DNA of 43,548 nt, taken from positions 1 through 43,548 of the forward strand of contig CAJUFJ010000027.1 of NCBI GenBank assembly GCA_910585815.1. The letters are read 5' to 3'. The position numbers and the translations under genes are program-made. The notes below the pieces were generated by a model, which was given only the letters and a program-made list of their open reading frames with translations, was not told the DNA's origin and made no database searches. Source of the DNA: an uncultured Oscillospiraceae bacterium. GTDB lineage: Bacteria > Bacillota > Clostridia > Oscillospirales > Oscillospiraceae. Shown here piece by piece: positions 25,285-32,403 of the stretch (its first letter is position 1; each line of letters opens with the position of its first letter).

Positions 25285-25360
25285 TGGTGGAGATAAGCGG
25301 GATCGAACCGCTGACCTCCTGAATGCCATTCAAGCGCTCTCCCAGCTGAGCTATACCCCC
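25285..25360 (-). tRNA. tRNA-Ala(GGC)
   Basis: 76 nt, complete cloverleaf with encoded CCA. The acceptor GGGGGTA pairs with TATCTCC, the D-arm is AGCTCAGCTGGGAGAGC, and the anticodon stem CTTGA/TCAAG encloses ATGGCAT (anticodon GGC). The T-arm contains GGTTCGATCC. Confidence 0.95.
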
Positions 25361-25449
25361 ACATATTTGTACCCCTTGTGTCGCAAGGGGTTTGGAATTT
25401 TGGAACCGGATTTTATCCGATTCTTTGTGGGGTTGCTTACTGGATACTG

Positions 25450-25485
25450 TGCGCTCCCAGCTGAGCTATACCCCCACATGTTTGT
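25450..25485 (-). repeat. partial copy of tRNA-Ala 5' half
   Basis: Repeats the D-arm and 5' acceptor of the neighbouring tRNA-Ala plus about 10 nt of its upstream flank, with one CT dinucleotide missing. The anticodon half and everything after it are absent. Between the two copies is an 85-nt stretch with a 7-bp hairpin (CCCCTTG/CAAGGGG). It looks like the footprint of an integration or excision event, or a decayed second tRNA. The remaining bases up to the tRNA-Leu terminator hold no recognisable gene. Confidence 0.7.
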
Positions 25486-25601
25486 TGTTTCAAAAATTTA
25501 GCGCCCTTTTTGATCTGTTGCCGTGGGAGTTCGACTCCCATCAGTCGTTTAAAGACCGCTTTTGGCATCTGTTGTTTGACCCGTGAAAAATCAGCGGTCT
25601 A

Positions 25602-25658
25602 AAACCCGGAAAACGCTTGATGCCGTAGGCGTTCAGCCCACGGCATCGAAAGCGTTTT
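25602..25658 (-). terminator. terminator after tRNA-Leu
   Basis: AAAACGCTT-GATGCCGT pairs with ACGGCATC-GAAAGCGTTTT (about 17 bp with one bulge), directly behind the tRNA 3' end on the minus strand. Confidence 0.75.
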
Positions 25659-25665
25659 ACATAGT

Positions 25666-25752
25666 TGGTGCCGGTGGCGGGACTCGAACCCGCACGCCAT
25701 CGCTGGCAATGGATTTTGAGTCCACCTCGTCTACCAATTCCAACACACCGGC
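25666..25752 (-). tRNA. tRNA-Leu(CAA)
   Basis: 87 nt class II tRNA with long variable arm and encoded CCA. The anticodon loop CTCAAAA gives anticodon CAA (codon UUG). The T-arm is CGGGTTCGAGTCCCG and the acceptor GCCGGTG pairs with CACCGGC. Confidence 0.95.
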
Positions 25753-25906
25753 AAGTCTGAAAAGTATTATACACAATATTGGCTTGCTTGGCAAGTATAA
25801 TTTTTAGAATCTCCAAACACTGTCGATTTACCATTGAAGTGAGAAAGCCCGAAAGAGCTGGACACACTTCAACTTTATTATGCTTTGGGAAAGGAAGATG
25901 GGGAAT

Positions 25907-26014
25907 ATGGGCCGAAAACTCCACTATCTCAGGCCGAGTGAGCGGGCAAAGATTGAGAGGCTCCACAACGGCGGAGCCCCTGGATGGAGGCTTATTTTGC
26001 GAATCTATGTTTGA
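25907..26014 (+). pseudogene. truncated helix-turn-helix-like fragment
   Basis: A 35-codon frame beginning MGRKLHYLRPSERAKIERL resembles the first helix-turn-helix of IS30-like transposases and related mobile-element proteins, but it loses similarity after HNGGAP and stops. There is no ribosome site. With the neighbouring remnant it suggests debris of an older mobile element. Confidence 0.3.
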
Positions 26015-26032
26015 TGACTATGTAGCCTTTAG

Positions 26033-26112
26033 CGCACCAGCTCCACATTTTGTTCCCTATCACTAAGGCCGAAAACCCTGACGGAGCTATCCGATAAGAA
26101 GCAGTACTGCTT
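26033..26112 (-). pseudogene. remnant of the unknown element gene found at 11.1 kb
   Basis: Aligns without gaps to 11111-11190 at roughly 84% identity; almost all differences are transitions, mostly G/C to A/T here. The minus frame encodes LSDSSVRVFGLSDREQNVEL, against LPDSSVKVFGLSNGEQDVEL in the element gene. A stop follows at once. No other part of the gene is recognisable around it. Confidence 0.8.
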
Positions 26113-26142
26113 CAACAGATTTTGGCATCTATACTGCAAAAT

Positions 26143-26905
26143 TTAAAGCATTGGGCTTTGAAATTGTTTCAGAGCCAAAACGCCCTGGTTGGTAACCGTA
26201 CAGCCGTTTTTCTCCTGTGCAATCAAACCCCGATGCTCCAACGCCCTTAAAATCGCCCGTATCTTTCCAACACCAAGATCAGTTCCAGACTCAGAGAGTA
26301 TTCCATGAAGCCGGTTTCGTCCCACACCCCGGGGGCCGCAGCCGGATATGGCGCTCAAAGTCATGTACTCCGGCTGGCTGAGGAACACACGGCCCCCACC
26401 AGCCTCCTCAGCAGACATATATCCGGGAAGGTCTTGGGGGGTGAGGGGCCGGCCCTCGTGGGTGAGCTTGATGTACTCCGCAGCATTCATCAGCTCCCGC
26501 ACATTGCCGGGCCAGCGGTAGGTTTGCAGGAATTGCGTGATCTTCGGACCTAGCAGGGTCTGTGTCAGTTCCGTGTCCAGGTCCAGAAAGTGCCGCAGCA
26601 GGGGCAGAATATCCCCCGGCCTGTGCCGCAGGGGGATGGTGGTCAGGGGAAACATACTCAGGCGGAAGAACAGGTCCTCTCGAAATTTCCCTTCCCGGAT
26701 CATGGCGGGCAGATTCTTGTTGGTGGCGGCGATGATTGACACCCGAATGGGAATCTCCTCTGCCCCGCCCACCCGGCGGATGGACTTCTCCTCCAGGGCG
26801 CGGAGCAGCTTAGCCTGAAGCTCCAGAGAGGCGTCTCCGATTTCGTCGATAAAAACCGTGCCGCCATCCGCCAGTTCAAAGATACCCGCCTTGCCCCCTT
26901 TTTTG
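26143..26905 (-). pseudogene. sigma-54 activator, C-terminal part (after frameshift)
   Basis: Continues the AAA+ domain of the regulator in a shifted frame: the Walker B region GGTVFIDEIGDASLELQAKL, then SIIAATNKNL, LFFRLSMFPLTTIPLRHR and WPGNVRELMNAAEYI. The C-terminal 100 residues are not the usual Fis-type helix-turn-helix but a winged-helix-like segment (GVGKIRAILRALEHRGLIAQ). It has no own start or ribosome site. One base missing in the run AAAAAAGGGGG (minus strand, near 26900) separates it from the front part. Confidence 0.85.
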
Positions 26906-28127
26906 CCCCGGTGAAGGAGGCGTCCTCGTAGCCAAACAGCTCACTTTCCGCCAGGGTAGGGGTGAGGGAGGTGACGTTCACCGGGATAAAGGGGGCCCTG
27001 CGGCGGGGAGAGCCGCTGTGGATGCTCTGGGCCAGAATCTCCTTTCCGGTACCGCTCTCCCCCTGAATGAGGACGGTACCCCCAGTGCGGGTGAACTTCT
27101 CCGCCAGAGCCAGCATTTTTCTGCCCCCCTCGTCCCAGGTGAGGTAGTCCTGAAAGGTGTACAGCCGCCGGCGCTGACGCGGGGCGCTGTCCTGACGGAT
27201 ACGCCGGTCCAGCTTCTGGATGGTGTCCGCGTAATCGGCAGTGACAAGATAAGAGGGACCCATATCGTCCAGCGCCTTGATTCGCAGCAGCACGGTCCGG
27301 TTTCGGACGGGCACCACAAAGCTGCCCTCCTCCAGCCGGCGGAACCTGTCCCCGAACAGTTCCTCCAGCCGCCGGTCTAGCAGCTGCTCCCGGCTCTGCC
27401 CCAGGATGGACTCAAACAGGGGATTGGTGCGGAGCAGCCGCAGCTCCGGGCCGATATAGGCGATGCCGCTGTCCACCTGGTCAAAGATGCCCGCCAGCAG
27501 CCGCTCTGTCCGCTCGGTCTGCCTCCGACTCTGGGACAGGGACTTGGATACTGTCACGATCTGGCTGAGATACCGGGCCACCAGGCTCTGGTCCAGCAGG
27601 TGCTCCGCGCCCAGCAGGCGGGCCAGGTCATAGATGGTGCGGATATCCAGGGTACGCACACCGATGTCGATAACACGGGTGATGTGGTCAGGCACATAGG
27701 ACCGCTCTCCCGGCGTGATGGCGATGCTGATCTCCGGGTGGCTGGGGCCGCCCGGGTAACAGGGGAAGTAATACAGGTCGGTGAGGCCGATCTCCATCAG
27801 CTGGCCGATAGCCTCGGCTGCGGTGTCTTTATCGTCGTTGACCAGCAGTACCCGGCTGCCCGCCTCCAGCTCAATGACCTCCTGGAGGTTCCGGTAGTTG
27901 ATGACTCGCTGGGCCGGGAGGGCGGTGGCGGAGAGGGCGGTCCCACTGCACAGGGCCTGGCTGTATTTGGAGGAGAACAGGACGATGTCCCGGCCCTCCG
28001 CCCGCTCCCGCAGCTGGTGGCACAGGCAGAACTCGGCCTGGGCCACGCCTTTGAAGATAGCGTTCAGCTCCGCCGTGATAGACTCTCCGGTGGGGATACC
28101 CACACAGACGACCAGAATTTGTTTCAT
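26700..28127 (-). pseudogene. sigma-54 activator, N-terminal part (sensor, PAS, AAA+ start)
   Basis: This is the front of a sigma-54-dependent transcription activator. Residues 1-200 form a sensory domain with a PrpR-like flavour (VLLVNDDKDTAAEAIGQLME, YYFPCYPGGPSHPE). Residues 205-310 look like a PAS domain (LAGIFDQVDSGIAYIGPELR). The AAA+ domain then begins with Walker A GESGTGKE and the sigma-54 contact loop ASFTGA (usually GAFTGA). After GAKKGA the frame is wrong and ends in unrelated residues. AGGAGGCCGCT fixes the start. It stands behind the iadA-yfcC operon, whose promoter is of the sigma-54 type, so it is very likely its activator. Confidence 0.85.
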
Positions 28128-28179
28128 AGCGGCCTCCTGTAAAGTGTTTTTATCATTTTATCACAGGGGGAGGCAGAGA

Positions 28180-28221
28180 CGCAACAAAATATCTCCCCGC
28201 CCAAGGGGTGGGCGGGGAGAT
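28180..28221 (-). terminator. terminator of iadA-yfcC operon
   Basis: ATCTCCCCGCCC and GGGCGGGGAGAT form a perfect 12-bp stem with a 7-nt loop, followed on the minus strand by ATTTTGTTG. It separates the operon from the regulator gene. Confidence 0.85.
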
Positions 28222-28239
28222 AGGCAGAATTTGGGGAAA

Positions 28240-29751
28240 TCAGTTGTAGCCCATCAGAACGGCGGCAACGATGAAGATGGTGGAAAAGACAAACAGGAAG
28301 GCCATCAGCTTGATGGAAAACTTCACCCACTGGCCGAAGTCCATCCGGGCCGCGCCCAGGCAGCCGATAAGGGCGCCGGAGGTGGGGACTACCAGGTTGG
28401 TAAAGCCGTCGCCGAACTGGAAGGCCAGCACGGCCACCTGACGGGTGACGCCCACCAGATCGCTGAGGGGGGCCATCATGGGCATAGTCAGGGCGGCCTG
28501 ACCGGAGCCGGAGGTGACGAAGAAATTGAAGATGCTCTGGAAAATGTACATGAACCAGGCGGAGACGGCAGCCGGAAGCTGGCCGATGGCGCCGGCGGCG
28601 GCGTGGAGAACGGTATTCAGCACGCTGGGGACGCTGGGGTCGGAACCGCCCAGCACCACCAGGACGCCTCTGGCCATGCCCACCACCAGGGCGGCGCCCA
28701 GCAGGTCGGCGGCCCCCTTCTGGAAGGAGGTGGCGATGTCGTTGGTCTTCATATCGTTGAGCTTGAAAATAACGCCGATGATGCCGGATATAAGCCCCAT
28801 GATAAAGAACTGGGCAGTAATTTCAGGGATATAGTACCCGTGAGCCACCACACCCCAGATTACCCAGATGACGGTGACCAGCAGAGTGATGAGCACCAGA
28901 ATGTCGCCCGCGCCCAGCTTGATGTTCTTCACATCTTTGCTGGCGGCGTCCTGGCGGAAGTACTCGTCAGAATCATGGCTGTAGGAGGCCAGAGGATTTT
29001 TCTTCACCTTCCGGGCGTAGAACATGGTAAAGGCGATGCCGAACGCCGTGAAGAACACCCAGGAGAAGGCCCGCAGGCCGGCGCCGGACATGATGGGGAT
29101 GCCGGAAAGACCCTGGGCCACCGAGACGCTGAAGGGATTCATCCAGGAGGTGGCAAAGCCGATCTGAGTGGCTCCGTAGGTAATCATGACGGCCACCACC
29201 GCGTCGTAGCCCATCATGACCATAACCGGGGCCACAATCATAACGAAGGGGATGGCCTCCTCGCTCATGCCGAAGATGGCGCCGCCGGCGGAGAACAGCA
29301 GGAACAGGACGGGGATAATCAAAAACTCCTTGGACTTGGTCTTGCTGATAGCGGCGAAGATGGCATTTTCCACCGCGCCGGTGCGGAACATGATGCCGAA
29401 GGCGCCGCCTACAATGAGGATAAAGGCGGCTACGCCCACAGCCGCGCCCCACTTGTCGCCGGACACCAGGCCCTCGAAGGCGTAGTTGAGGAAACCAATT
29501 TTGCCGCCCACGTCATCAGTGCCAAAAATGGGGGCCTTGTAATTGACCTTGTTGCCGTTTTCATCGGTGACATACCGGAAGGAGTCGGCGTCCAGGACGG
29601 TGCGGGTTTTGGTCTCGCCGTTCTGCTCATAGCTGACCTCGATGGTATCGTACTGACCCATAGGGATCATGTAGGTCAGAACGGCGCAGAACAGCACCAC
29701 AAAGAAAAGGATAACAAAGGTGTGTGGGAAATTGAATTGTTTTTGTTTCAT
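28240..29751 (-). CDS. YfcC-family transporter (basic/peptide or dicarboxylate type)
   Basis: About 503 residues with 11-13 membrane helices. The family blocks are FPHTFVILFFVVLFCAVLTY at the N-terminus, MSEEAIPFVMIVAPVMVMMG and ATSWMNPFSVSVAQGLSGIP in the middle, and FVTSGSGQAALTMPMMAPLS and VVPTSGALIGCLG near the C-terminus. YfcC/DcuC-like proteins are secondary transporters of amino acids, dipeptides or dicarboxylates. Next to isoaspartyl dipeptidase it most likely imports isoaspartyl peptides or exchanges their products; the substrate is inferred. The start is set by AGGAGGCTATC. It is 33 nt behind iadA and in the same transcript. Confidence 0.85.
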   Translation of the reverse strand: MKQKQFNFPHTFVILFFVVLFCAVLTYMIPMGQYDTIEVSYEQNGETKTRTVLDADSFRYVTDENGNKVNYKAPIFGTDDVGGKIGFLNYAFEGLVSGDKWGAAVGVAAFILIVGGAFGIMFRTGAVENAIFAAISKTKSKEFLIIPVLFLLFSAGGAIFGMSEEAIPFVMIVAPVMVMMGYDAVVAVMITYGATQIGFATSWMNPFSVSVAQGLSGIPIMSGAGLRAFSWVFFTAFGIAFTMFYARKVKKNPLASYSHDSDEYFRQDAASKDVKNIKLGAGDILVLITLLVTVIWVIWGVVAHGYYIPEITAQFFIMGLISGIIGVIFKLNDMKTNDIATSFQKGAADLLGAALVVGMARGVLVVLGGSDPSVPSVLNTVLHAAAGAIGQLPAAVSAWFMYIFQSIFNFFVTSGSGQAALTMPMMAPLSDLVGVTRQVAVLAFQFGDGFTNLVVPTSGALIGCLGAARMDFGQWVKFSIKLMAFLFVFSTIFIVAAVLMGYN

Positions 29752-29784
29752 GATAGCCTCCTGATTCTCTCTCAAAATTTTTGT

Positions 29785-30951
29785 TTATTCGAAGCTGCCT
29801 TTAACCAGTAGTTCCCCGTCGCGAAGCATGATCTGCCCCCGGGCAATGACGGTCTGAATCGCCAGCGTATCCGGGTCCGCCAGCACCAGATCAGCGTCGT
29901 TCCCCTCCCGGACCCGTCCCTTGCGTGACAGACGCAGGTGGTCGGCCACGTTGGAGGTGATGGTGCGCAGGGCGGTCTCCAGGGGGATATTCTCCTGCCG
30001 GACGGCGTCCCGCACTTCCTGGTAGAGGGTGTCCACCCGGGCTACCTGAACGTCGATGTTCTCCCCCTCACGGTTGAAGACAGGGAGGGAGCCCTGGCCG
30101 TCGGAGGAGAAGGTGATGTGCTCGATGGGTACACCGGCATCCAGCATCTTTTTCAGCCCGTCGCTGGACTTCAGCTCCCCCTCCTCCTGGAAGGAGGCGT
30201 AGCTGCTGGTGGTGAAGTCCACATAACCGCCCCCCTTGGCGTAGGTGATCCCCCGCTCAAAAAGGAGGGGATTGCGGTTCATGTGCGTGGGGATCATGTG
30301 GTATGCGGGCAGGGGGGTTTCCACTTTCACCCGCTCCAGATACTCCAGCATCTGGCCGTCGTCCCCCATGTGGATGTTAACCACGCCTCCCTTTCCGGAC
30401 AGCATCCCTCCCACCCGGGTGTCGGCCACAATGCGGACGAACTCCTCAAAGGCGGGCTGAGAGGAGCGGTGGTCGGCAATGGCAATTTCTCCCACGCCGA
30501 TGACCTCGTCAATGAACAGCAGGTCGGAGCGGATGTCAGCCAAAAAGGTGCGGACGGGGACGTCGTAGGAGCCGGTGTAGATGTAGCAGCTCACCCCCTC
30601 GTCCTTGAGCTGTTTGGCCTTGGCGATGAGATTCTCCATCCGCCGGGTGACGCCGTCCGTCCCCAGGCAGCCCACCACCGTGGTGGTGCCCGCCCGGATC
30701 ATATCGGACAGCTTCAGTTCCGGCGTCCGGGAGCGGTAGCCCCCCTCGCCCCCGCCCCCCAGGATGTGGACGTGGCTGTCGATGAAGCCGGGCAGCAGCA
30801 GCTGGCCGGTGCCGTCAACCACCTCCACCGGCAGGTCCGGCCCGGGGGCGATGGAGTCCCGGATGGCACAGATCTCACCGCCGGCCAGAAATATGTCCTT
30901 GACACCCAGCGGCTCTGGAGCATATACGGTTGCATTTTTGATAAGCAGCAT
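29785..30951 (-). CDS. iadA: isoaspartyl dipeptidase (beta-aspartyl-peptidase)
   Basis: About 388 residues, the normal size for IadA, a zinc-dependent amidohydrolase that splits beta-aspartyl dipeptides formed in damaged proteins. The N-terminal metal site HVH is in GFIDSHVHILGGGGEGGY. Further metal and substrate residues lie in GEIAIADHRSSQP, NIHMGDDG and IPTHMNR, with the late catalytic Asp in TFSSDGQGSLPVF. It ends with the beta-sandwich return (ADLVLADPDTLAIQTVIARG). The ATG follows AAGGGAGAGAGAAAAC. A sigma-54-type promoter lies 65 nt upstream of the start codon. It forms an operon with yfcC. Confidence 0.92.
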   Translation of the reverse strand: MLLIKNATVYAPEPLGVKDIFLAGGEICAIRDSIAPGPDLPVEVVDGTGQLLLPGFIDSHVHILGGGGEGGYRSRTPELKLSDMIRAGTTTVVGCLGTDGVTRRMENLIAKAKQLKDEGVSCYIYTGSYDVPVRTFLADIRSDLLFIDEVIGVGEIAIADHRSSQPAFEEFVRIVADTRVGGMLSGKGGVVNIHMGDDGQMLEYLERVKVETPLPAYHMIPTHMNRNPLLFERGITYAKGGGYVDFTTSSYASFQEEGELKSSDGLKKMLDAGVPIEHITFSSDGQGSLPVFNREGENIDVQVARVDTLYQEVRDAVRQENIPLETALRTITSNVADHLRLSRKGRVREGNDADLVLADPDTLAIQTVIARGQIMLRDGELLVKGSFE

Positions 30952-31015
30952 GTTTTCTCTCTCCCTTCTTGTTTTATTCCGGCCTCTTTGGAATTTTTCT
31001 CTCCCTAATACATCA

Positions 31016-31031
31016 AGCATAGTCTGTGCCA
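31016..31031 (-). promoter_or_regulatory. sigma-54 (-24/-12) promoter of iadA-yfcC
   Basis: TGGCACAGACTATGCT on the minus strand matches TGGCAC-N5-TTGCW with the invariant GG and GC at the right 10-bp interval; only one of the TT is changed. No sigma-70 promoter is evident in the region. Such promoters need an AAA+ activator, and one is encoded behind the operon. Confidence 0.85.
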
Positions 31032-31137
31032 ATATTTCGGAAAAGAGGATTTTGTTGAAATCCCTCCCAAACCAATTATTTACGGTACAATTCTCAGAAA
31101 ATAGTATACATTATTGAACAGACACAAAAGTCGACAT

Positions 31138-31192
31138 GGCTTATTTTAGCCTGACATGGCTGAAATGAGCCGTATTGAGGCTCGCATTAGCT
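31138..31192. promoter_or_regulatory. three phased GGCT-N6-AGCC dyads (activator sites)
   Basis: GGCT-N6-AGCC at 31138-31151 and 31158-31171, and GGCT-N6-AGCT at 31179-31192. The spacing is 20 and 21 bp, two helical turns, so all lie on one face of the DNA. They begin about 105 bp upstream of the -24/-12 promoter, the normal place for sigma-54 enhancer sites. Confidence 0.7.
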
Positions 31193-31209
31193 TTTGAATC
31201 ATCAGACAA

Positions 31210-31240
31210 AGCACCGGCTGCTGTCAGGCAACCGGTGCTT
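31210..31240 (-). terminator. terminator after gltS-like gene
   Basis: AAGCACCGG and CCGGTGCTT form a 9-bp stem extended by weaker pairs, followed by TTTGTC on the minus strand, behind the gltS stop. Confidence 0.65.
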
Positions 31241-31281
31241 ACAGTTTGCCAGAAAATCTCGCGCTCAGTAAGTTTTTACAC

Positions 31282-32403
31282 CTATAGCATGTTGATAAAG
31301 AAGGTAATTGTAATGCTGTTAATGAAGTCGGCAAACATACTGCCCACAATGGGGACCAGGATGTAGGCCTTAACGGAGGGGACAAAGCGGTCGGTCAAAG
31401 CCTGCATGTTGGCCATAGCGTTGGGGGTAGCGCCCATGCCGAAGCCGCAGGCGCCCGCAGACAGGATAGCGGCGTCATAGTTGCGGCCCATCACATTGAA
31501 CACCACAAAGTAGGAGAATAGGAACATCAGAACCACCTGGACCACCAGCAGGATAATCAGAGGCACGGCCAGGGCCGCCAGCTGCCACAACTTTAGGGTA
31601 ATCATGGCAATACCGAGGAACAGGGACAGGCAGATACTGCCAATGTCGTCAATGGCGGGCATCGGGACCTCAAACTTCCCGGAAAACGCGCTGACATTGC
31701 GCATAATGGCGGCCACAATCATGGCACCGATGTACACCGGGAAATTCATTCCCGTTTTAGACAACAGCCAGGAGACAATCGTGCCTACGCCCATGGCGAT
31801 GGCCAGCTGATAGGCCGCAGAGGCGTATCCCCTGATGGCGCTTCCGCTCTGCTCCTCGCCCTGATCAGGCAGTGTGTTCTCTACAGGGACAGCGGTTCTC
31901 AGCAGGTCATGCTTCAGGATCAGCCGGCGTCCCAGCGGCCCGCCCATAAGAGAGCCGGCAATCAGGCCAAAGGTCGCCGCCGCGGTACACAAGGTGGTGC
32001 CGCCCTCCAGACCCAGGCCTTCCAAGGTGGGCCCAAAGGCTCCCGCCGTTCCGTGTCCGCCCACCATAGGGATGGAACCGGTACACATACCCAGCATGGG
32101 GCTCACCTGCAGTACCTGCGAGAAGCCGATGGCCGCAACATTCTGGAGGACAATCAGGGCGGTGACGCATACCAGGAAGATAAGCAGGCTGACGCCGCCG
32201 CTCTTAAGCACTTTCAGATTTGCCTGGAAGCCGACAGAGGTAAAGAACATGACCATACACACATTTTTCAGGGTTTCGTCAAAGGTCAGTTCCATCACAC
32301 CGGCAGAGTAAAGAACGCAGGATAAAATGGCAAAGATCAGGCCGCCCACCACTGAGAAGGAACGCAGAAGGTTTCCAGCAGCTTGACCCGCTTTTTCAGC
32401 CAT
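31282..32403 (-). CDS. GltS-type sodium/glutamate symporter, main part (frameshifted from TAXI gene)
   Basis: A polytopic carrier of the GltS (glutamate:Na+ symporter) family. The real similarity starts at VVGGLIFAIL, about 15 codons into the open frame. Conserved blocks are FFTSVGFQANLKVLKSGG, CTGSIPMVGGHGTAGAFGPT, ATFGLIAGSLMGGPLGRRL and GFGMGATPNAMANMQALTDR. GltS imports glutamate or aspartate with sodium. The first membrane helix is missing from this frame and is found in frame at the end of the upstream TAXI gene. The ATG at 32403 therefore starts in the wrong frame, with no good ribosome site, and is unlikely to be a natural start. One lost base near 32352-32358 explains the break. Confidence 0.85.
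   Translation of the reverse strand: MAEKAGQAAGNLLRSFSVVGGLIFAILSCVLYSAGVMELTFDETLKNVCMVMFFTSVGFQANLKVLKSGGVSLLIFLVCVTALIVLQNVAAIGFSQVLQVSPMLGMCTGSIPMVGGHGTAGAFGPTLEGLGLEGGTTLCTAAATFGLIAGSLMGGPLGRRLILKHDLLRTAVPVENTLPDQGEEQSGSAIRGYASAAYQLAIAMGVGTIVSWLLSKTGMNFPVYIGAMIVAAIMRNVSAFSGKFEVPMPAIDDIGSICLSLFLGIAMITLKLWQLAALAVPLIILLVVQVVLMFLFSYFVVFNVMGRNYDAAILSAGACGFGMGATPNAMANMQALTDRFVPSVKAYILVPIVGSMFADFINSITITFFINML

Noticed and set aside
25524..25540. T-arm-like palindrome TGGGAGTTCGACTCCCA on the plus strand
   Set aside because: No matching acceptor, D-arm or CCA; too short to call a tRNA, may be debris.
27898..29811. 637-codon plus-strand frame
   Set aside because: Shadow of the YfcC transporter and regulator genes; composition is His/Gly/Asp-rich and no start signal is present.
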